Origin: Lachnospiraceae bacterium UBA7202
GTDB lineage: Bacteria > Bacillota > Clostridia > Lachnospirales > Lachnospiraceae
DNA: 30,194 nt
Direction: 5' to 3'
NCBI GenBank assembly: GCA_002490705.1
Contig: DKUO01000033.1
Coordinates: 1 to 30,194 of the forward strand
Shown: piece by piece, positions 25,311-30,194 of the stretch
Numbering within the stretch: position 1 is the stretch's first letter
Layout of the letters: the number at the start of each line of letters is the position of its first letter
Program-made: the position numbers and the translations under genes
Notes under the pieces: model-generated
What the model saw: the letters and a program-made list of their open reading frames with translations, nothing else
Databases searched by the model: none
Told to the model about the DNA's origin: nothing

Positions 25311-26731
25311 GAAAAACGCTTTATCTGAAATTAATACTGGCCTATATCATCTTTGCATTGTTCGGTTTCGTGGTGGTGGCTACCTTTGTCTCTGATATGA
25401 CCTTTAACCACCTCACAAAGGAGAAAGCAGATTCTCTCTACCGGGAGGCAACCCTCATTGCAAATACTTACGCCACCGATCTCTACAATACGGAGGTTTC
25501 TTTGGAGACCGTAAAAACCCAGTTGGACGCTCTGGACACTTATCTGAATGCCACCATCTGGATTATCAACCCCTCAGGCCGCATGATTCTGGACTCCTCC
25601 TCCCCTGTGGATGTGGAAAATGAAAATGTGGTAGAAAACTTTGATCCCACCATCACCGCCGGATCTTACTATACCATTGGAAACTTTTTCCAAACTTTTG
25701 ACAAGGAAATGCTGAGTGTATTTGCTCCCATTACTTCCGACTTTAAAGTAAAGGGTTACGTGGTGATCCACACCGCTCTGGGCACAATTCACTCTGAAAC
25801 AGACCAGCTCTTAAATATCTCTTATATCATGCTGATCATTCTCTTTTTGCTGTCCCTGATCATCCTGATTTTTTTCACGGAAATGGTCTATATTCCTCTG
25901 CGCAAAATTACAGAGGCAACGGAGCAGTACGCAAGCGGCAACATGCATTACGAATTCAGCGTGGAGAGCGAAGATGAAATGGGTTATCTGGCCGCCACCC
26001 TCTCTTACATGGCAAGTGAGATTGCCCGCTCGGAAGATGACCAGAAAAAATTTGTTGCCAATGTCTCCCATGACTTCCGCTCTCCCCTGACCTCCATCGA
26101 GGGATACCTGAAAGCCATGCTGGACGGCACCATTTCCCCGGACGCATACGAAAAATACTTAAATATCGTTCTGAACGAGACAGAACGTCTGACAAAGCTT
26201 ACCAACAGTCTCCTTACTCTCAATAATTTAAATACAAAGGGAATTATGCTGAATAAGACGGACTTTGAGATTAACACCGTAATCCGCAATGTAGCCGCCT
26301 CCTTTGAAGGCACCTGCCGTCAAAAGACAATCGGCATCGAACTGGTGCTCACAGGTGACGAGATGTATGTAGTCGCCGACATGGAAAAAATCCAACAGGT
26401 TCTCTACAACCTCCTGGACAACGCCATCAAATTCAGCCATCACGATTCTCTGATTAAAATTGAAACCACGGAGAAACACAATAAGGTTTTTGTCAGCGTG
26501 AAAGATTCCGGAATCGGCATTCCCAAAGACGATCTGAAACTGATCTGGGATCGCTTTTATAAGTCAGATCTCTCCCGTGGAAAGGATAAAAAGGGAACGG
26601 GCCTCGGTCTGTCCATCACGAAAGAAATCATTCAGGCCCACGGGGAAAACATTAACGTAATCAGCACCGAGGGCGTGGGAACCGAATTCATCTTCTCCCT
26701 GCCAAAATCAGAGGTGGAGGATGATGATTAA
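25307..26731 (+). CDS. Membrane sensor histidine kinase
   Basis: A 474-residue kinase with TM1 (about 7-29), an extracellular sensor (about 30-170), TM2 (about 172-195), a HAMP domain, and a HisKA domain with phospho-acceptor His255 in NVSHDFRSPLTS. The ATPase domain has N box QQVLYNLLDNAIKFS, G1 KDSGIGIP and G2 KGTGLGLSI. Complete and apparently functional. The start overlaps the regulator stop in ATGA. Its stop overlaps the stop of convergent trmL in TTAA, with no room for a terminator. The signal sensed is unknown. Confidence 0.94.
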   Translation: MRKTLYLKLILAYIIFALFGFVVVATFVSDMTFNHLTKEKADSLYREATLIANTYATDLYNTEVSLETVKTQLDALDTYLNATIWIINPSGRMILDSSSPVDVENENVVENFDPTITAGSYYTIGNFFQTFDKEMLSVFAPITSDFKVKGYVVIHTALGTIHSETDQLLNISYIMLIILFLLSLIILIFFTEMVYIPLRKITEATEQYASGNMHYEFSVESEDEMGYLAATLSYMASEIARSEDDQKKFVANVSHDFRSPLTSIEGYLKAMLDGTISPDAYEKYLNIVLNETERLTKLTNSLLTLNNLNTKGIMLNKTDFEINTVIRNVAASFEGTCRQKTIGIELVLTGDEMYVVADMEKIQQVLYNLLDNAIKFSHHDSLIKIETTEKHNKVFVSVKDSGIGIPKDDLKLIWDRFYKSDLSRGKDKKGTGLGLSITKEIIQAHGENINVISTEGVGTEFIFSLPKSEVEDDD

Positions 26732-27219
26732 TTCCAGCTAAGCCGGTGCAATTCCCCTTCCTTCTTCATCCCAATAAAATCATTCTGCCTCAAAGCTTCA
26801 TACAACACAATCGCGACGGCATTGGAAAGATTCAGCGACCGTATCTCCGTAAGCATGGGAATCCTGATGCAGGTTTCCTCATGCTCCACCAGAAGCTCCT
26901 CCGGAATCCCGGCGCTCTCCTTGCCAAACATAATATAGTCATCCTTTCCAAAGGATGCCTCTGTATAAATGCGTTTCGCTTTTGTGGTGGCATACCAGAT
27001 CTTCGCACCCGGATGCTTTTCCTGAAACTCCTCGAAATTGATATAACGGGTCACATCCAATTTGTCCCAATAGTCCATTCCGGCCCTCTTAATGGACTTT
27101 TCGTCCAGATGAAACCCAAGGGGCTCAATTAAATGGAGAGTCGTACCTGTTGCCACACAGGTACGACCGATATTTCCCGTATTCGCCGGAATCTCCGGCT
27201 GATGCAGAATAATATGCAC
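26728..27219 (-). CDS. trmL: tRNA (cytidine(34)-2'-O)-methyltransferase
   Basis: A 163-residue single-domain SPOUT methyltransferase that 2'-O-methylates the wobble base of certain leucine tRNAs. Typical motifs: PEIPANTGNIGRTC at the N terminus, MFGKESAGIPEELL, and the knot segment RSLNLSNAVAIVLYEALRQ. The start is GTG at 27219, with GGAGG 6 bases upstream. It is the last gene of a leftward cluster and meets the histidine kinase gene tail to tail. Confidence 0.93.
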   Translation of the reverse strand: MHIILHQPEIPANTGNIGRTCVATGTTLHLIEPLGFHLDEKSIKRAGMDYWDKLDVTRYINFEEFQEKHPGAKIWYATTKAKRIYTEASFGKDDYIMFGKESAGIPEELLVEHEETCIRIPMLTEIRSLNLSNAVAIVLYEALRQNDFIGMKKEGELHRLSWN

Positions 27220-27252
27220 AACAATCCTCCGTATTCCTTTTCTTACGCGGTT

Positions 27253-28431
27253 TTAAGCCTGCTTTCCTTCCCTGCGAAGCTTCTCCACAAAATCCGCCAG
27301 CTTCCCGATCGCCAGTTTCAGGTTATCCAGAGAATATGCATAGGATATCCGAAGATAACCCTCTCCGCAATCACCAAAGGCGGTTCCCGGCACCACGGCC
27401 ACCTTCTCCTCCGCCAAAAACCGCTCCGCAAACTCCTCGCTGGTCACGCCGAATTCCTTGATACAGGGAAACACGTAGAACGCGCCGAAGGGTTCAAAGC
27501 ACTCCAATCCCATCTCCTGAAAAGCGTGGAGAAGATACCGTCTCCGCTGATTGTAGGCCGTCCGCATTTCCTTGATATCCTCGTCACCATTGCGAATCGC
27601 CTCGATTGCCGCATACTGGCTCGTGGTAGGCGCACACATGATCGCAAACTGATGCAGCTTCACCATCTGCTCCATAATTTCTCTCGGACCACAGGCATAA
27701 CCCAATCTCCAGCCCGTCATAGCATAAGCCTTGGAAAAACCGTTAATCAGGATTGTCCTTTCCTTCATCCCCTCCATCTCTATGATAGACACATGCTTTT
27801 CCTTATAGGTCAATTCCGAATAAATTTCATCAGACATGACAAGTATGTCATGTTTTCGGATCACCTCGGCAATCGCCTCCAAATCCTTCCGCTCCATAAT
27901 AGCCCCCGTCGGATTGTTTGGAAAGGGAAGAATCAGTATCTTTGTTTTGTCTGTTATAGCGCTCTCCAGTTCCTCCGCCGTCAATCGAAATTCATTTTCA
28001 GCCTTTAATTCAATGATAACCGGCACTCCGCCCGCCATAACCGCACATGGCTCGTAAGATACAAAACTGGGCTGGGGAATCAGCACCTCATCCCCCGGAT
28101 TGATCACAGCGCGCAGGCCGATATCAATCGCCTCCGAACCGCCTACTGTAATCAGCACCTCGTGCTTCGGATCATAGGAAATTCCCTGTTTCCTCTTTAT
28201 GTAATTACAGATTTCCTGCCGCAGTTCTATGAGTCCGCTGTTTGATGTGTAAAAGGTGCGCCCCTTTTCCAGGGAATAGATACCCTCGTCCCTGATATGC
28301 CAGGGAGTATCAAAATCCGGCTCACCTACACCGAGGGAAAGCGCATCCTCCATCTCACTCACAATATCAAAAAATTTTCTTATACCGGAAGGCTTCAGGC
28401 CGACCGCCTGTTTTGATAACATATCTTTCAC
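27253..28431 (-). CDS. Class I/II PLP-dependent aminotransferase
   Basis: A 392-residue fold type I aminotransferase of the aspartate/PatA-like group. PLP contacts are visible: Asn173 in NNPTGA, Asp201 in MSDEIY, the Schiff-base Lys234 in NGFSKAYAMTGWR, and a C-terminal Arg in LRISYA. The amino acid substrate is not evident. It starts with GTG at 28431, overlapping the Lrp-type gene by 4 bp, with AAGGTG 5 bases upstream; an ATG at 28422 is an alternative. Coupling to an Lrp regulator suggests amino-acid-responsive control. Confidence 0.92.
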   Translation of the reverse strand: MKDMLSKQAVGLKPSGIRKFFDIVSEMEDALSLGVGEPDFDTPWHIRDEGIYSLEKGRTFYTSNSGLIELRQEICNYIKRKQGISYDPKHEVLITVGGSEAIDIGLRAVINPGDEVLIPQPSFVSYEPCAVMAGGVPVIIELKAENEFRLTAEELESAITDKTKILILPFPNNPTGAIMERKDLEAIAEVIRKHDILVMSDEIYSELTYKEKHVSIIEMEGMKERTILINGFSKAYAMTGWRLGYACGPREIMEQMVKLHQFAIMCAPTTSQYAAIEAIRNGDEDIKEMRTAYNQRRRYLLHAFQEMGLECFEPFGAFYVFPCIKEFGVTSEEFAERFLAEEKVAVVPGTAFGDCGEGYLRISYAYSLDNLKLAIGKLADFVEKLRREGKQA

Positions 28432-28910
28432 GGTGACACCTTCTCTCTTTGATCTTCGTATTTTTTCGTCAGAATCGTACCGTGATCCTTATATTTTTTC
28501 AAAATGAAATGGGTTGCCGTGCTGAGTACCGAATCCAGCGTGGAAAGCTTGTCGGACACGAAGCCCGAAATCTCTTTCAAGGATTTACCCTCCAGCGTGA
28601 CCAAAAGGTCAAAGCCGCCGGAAATTAAATACACCGAGGTCACCTCCGGGTATTTGTAAATCCGCTCCGCTATGTTGTCAAATCCTTGTCCTCTCTGGGG
28701 CGTCACACGCACTTCAATCAGCGCGGACACTTTTTCGATGGAAGTCTTTTCCCAGTCGATCATGGTGTGATAACCGCAGACGATTCCCTCATCCTCCAAA
28801 GCCTGCAATTCATTCACCACATCAATTTCTTCCACGCCCAGTATCACTGCAAGCTCTTTCAGATCAATGCGGCTGTTCCTTTCTATGATTGCCAACAGTT
28901 CTTCTCTCAT
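28428..28910 (-). CDS. Lrp/AsnC-family transcriptional regulator
   Basis: A 160-residue regulator. The N-terminal helix-turn-helix spans about 1-50 (RIDLKELAVILGVEE) and the C-terminal RAM/ligand-binding domain about 60-145, with VYLISGGFDLLVTLEG. Such proteins form octamers and respond to amino acids. GAGGAGG lies about 9 bases before the ATG. It sits directly upstream of, and overlaps, the aminotransferase gene, so it may control it. Confidence 0.93.
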   Translation of the reverse strand: MREELLAIIERNSRIDLKELAVILGVEEIDVVNELQALEDEGIVCGYHTMIDWEKTSIEKVSALIEVRVTPQRGQGFDNIAERIYKYPEVTSVYLISGGFDLLVTLEGKSLKEISGFVSDKLSTLDSVLSTATHFILKKYKDHGTILTKKYEDQREKVSP

Positions 28911-28926
28911 TTTTCTTTTTCCTCCT

Positions 28927-29535
28927 CTAATATCTCGGCTTATTTAGATAGCTCTTTCTTCCCTCATTATAAAGTACACGGTCATTTCCCGTCGTGGTAC
29001 GGCCGATCACTGCGGCCGGAATCCCTTCCCGCAAAAGTGCGGCCGCAAGGGAATTACCGTTTTCTGCCGTCATAATAAGACATCCACCCGCCAAAAGCGC
29101 ATACGGATTCTCCCCGAGAACTTCACAGATTTCTATAGTTTCCTGTCTGACAGGTATCTTCCTCAAATCAGCTTCCAGTCCGACGCCGGCTTCCTCTGCC
29201 ATCTCCCACAGCCCTGCCAAAATTCCTCCACGGGAAGCAGGATACAAACCGCTGACGCCGGACTTCATGGCGGTGGCGGCCTCAGGTATGACCGACAAGT
29301 ATCTGTCAAAAGCGGCGGCCTCATCAATCATTCGTCTCGGAAACCGCTCCCGCAGTTTTTCATCATACTCTTTCGCGAGCAGGGCTGTTCCCTCCAACCC
29401 AATCCACTTGCTCACCACAATGTCCTGATCTGCCCCCGCTATCTGCGAAATGGCGCAGTCTTTCCCTGATCCTGCGCCATTTGCCATTCTTTCTTCATAA
29501 AGTTTTATCTCATCGGATTGTCTTTCCTGTCTCAT
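28927..29535 (-). CDS. AIR-synthase-like C-terminal domain protein
   Basis: A 202-residue protein resembling the C-terminal domain of the PurM/HypE/SelD/ThiL superfamily: SGVSGLYPASRGGILAGLWEMAEEAG near 100-120 and KIPVRQETIEICEVLGENPYALLAGGCLIMTA near 130-160 are family typical. The N-terminal ATP-binding half is shortened or absent, so it is not a standard kinase or synthase. Related half-length proteins occur next to Lrp and aminotransferase genes in clostridia, but the function is unknown to me. An AAGG element lies 8 bases before the ATG. Confidence 0.75.
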   Translation of the reverse strand: MRQERQSDEIKLYEERMANGAGSGKDCAISQIAGADQDIVVSKWIGLEGTALLAKEYDEKLRERFPRRMIDEAAAFDRYLSVIPEAATAMKSGVSGLYPASRGGILAGLWEMAEEAGVGLEADLRKIPVRQETIEICEVLGENPYALLAGGCLIMTAENGNSLAAALLREGIPAAVIGRTTTGNDRVLYNEGRKSYLNKPRY

Positions 29536-29567
29536 GCCTTATGCCTTACTTTTCATAGGATTCAGGA

Positions 29568-30194
29568 CTACTCCGCAGGCGGCGCCTCCGGCTGTGCGGG
29601 CGCACCTTCCGGTTGTGGCTGTCCCGCCGCCTGTGCTGCTGCCGCATCGGCCGCCGCCTGTGCCGCTGCTGCTTCCGCCGCCGCTTGTGCCGCCTCCGAG
29701 GCCGCCTGTATCGCCGCTGGGTCTCCGCCTCGGTACGCGCCTGCTACCGCTTTCACCTGATCCACGCTGCCCGAAGCCACCGCCGACATAATAGCGTTGT
29801 AAGCGCCCGGGTCCTCTGTCGCCACCCCTACCGTCGCGCTTCTGGGCGCCTTCATATAAGTGCTGCTGTTGACCTGCTCCCGGCTCACTTCCTCGCCGTT
29901 CTCCTTCACAACCTTCCACAGTCTCGCCTTGTAACCGATGTGGGCAGACTGCACGGAGCAGTAGCCTACCGGCTGCGCCGCATCTGTATAAATCACTTCC
30001 GTATCAGGCTCGGTTCTCTCAAGCACTTCGCTCTCATAGATCACTTCCCGGCCGCTGTCCCTCGTCTCCACCCCGTAGATCGTAAAGGTAATCTGTTTAT
30101 CAGGGGTCGTGTACCCCTCTATATAAATCGGATAATCCAGATTATTCTTAAACTTAAAATCTTTGCCCGAAGACTCCGCAATCGCCGCATCCGC
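29568..30194 (-). CDS. VanW-family protein, C-terminal part
   Basis: The reading frame is open to the right edge, so the N terminus is outside the window. The visible part begins DAAIAESSGKDFKFKNN and continues DYPIYIEGYTTPDKQITF, the conserved end of the VanW domain. A G5-like extension of about 80 residues follows. The last ~55 residues are a low-complexity Ala/Gln/Glu/Pro tail. VanW-domain proteins are envelope proteins, sometimes near vancomycin resistance genes, but most chromosomal copies have no proven link to resistance. TAG stop at 29568-29570. Confidence 0.82.
   Translation of the reverse strand, partial: ADAAIAESSGKDFKFKNNLDYPIYIEGYTTPDKQITFTIYGVETRDSGREVIYESEVLERTEPDTEVIYTDAAQPVGYCSVQSAHIGYKARLWKVVKENGEEVSREQVNSSTYMKAPRSATVGVATEDPGAYNAIMSAVASGSVDQVKAVAGAYRGGDPAAIQAASEAAQAAAEAAAAQAAADAAAAQAAGQPQPEGAPAQPEAPPAE

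Noticed and set aside
29539..29919. Gly/Ser-rich minus-strand open frame
   Set aside because: It is an out-of-frame reading of the Ala/Gln-rich VanW tail repeats.
29568..30194. Vancomycin resistance determinant
   Set aside because: Only a VanW-family domain is present; no vanA/B, vanH, vanX or vanRS-type neighbours are visible, and the two-component system at 24606-26731 is on the other strand and not linked.

Overview
The window looks like chromosomal DNA of a Gram-positive anaerobe of the Lachnospiraceae/Clostridia type. Grounds: a BMP-type nucleoside ABC importer, MutS2, a VanW-family protein, an RlmD with a 4Fe-4S cysteine cluster, a YhaM-type nuclease, strong GGAGG ribosome sites and sigma-A promoters. 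This rests on protein families read by eye; no database search was run.

Region 1 (1 to about 9,100) is visibly AT-rich and looks acquired. It holds a five-gene leftward operon: a zinc-finger plus PD-(D/E)XK-like nuclease, then qatA, qatB, qatC and qatD. The last four match the QatABCD anti-phage defence system (KAP ATPase, QatB, QueC-like enzyme, TatD-like hydrolase) in canonical order. The operon has its own promoter at 6304-6332. To its right lie two copies of a roughly 60-bp hairpin repeat, a small membrane-peptide ORF, a frameshifted C-terminal remnant of a serine recombinase, about 680 bp with no supported gene, and a methyltransferase/cupin pair. The island abuts the 3' end of rlmD. A consensus promoter at 16-44 fires leftward out of the window.

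Region 2 (9,135-22,016) is GC-richer core DNA, with twelve leftward genes in a row: BMP lipoprotein, ABC ATPase, two permeases, udp, deoC, cdd, deoB, a chloramphenicol-acetyltransferase-like gene, a catalytically dead HtrA-like protein, yhaM and rlmD. The first eight form a nucleoside uptake and catabolism pathway: import, phosphorolysis of uridine, deamination of cytidine, pentose-1-phosphate isomerisation, and aldol cleavage of deoxyribose-5-phosphate. A sigma-A promoter followed by a perfect 8-1-8 palindrome sits before the first gene, and a 9-bp GC hairpin separates the lipoprotein gene from the transporter genes.

Region 3 (22,143-26,731) runs rightward: mutS2, an OmpR-type response regulator and its histidine kinase. 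The kinase stop overlaps the stop of the convergent trmL.

Region 4 (26,728-30,194) runs leftward: a VanW-family protein (cut by the window edge), an AIR-synthase-like C-terminal domain protein, an Lrp/AsnC regulator, a class I aminotransferase and trmL, closely spaced and probably one transcript. No tRNA, rRNA or CRISPR array was seen.
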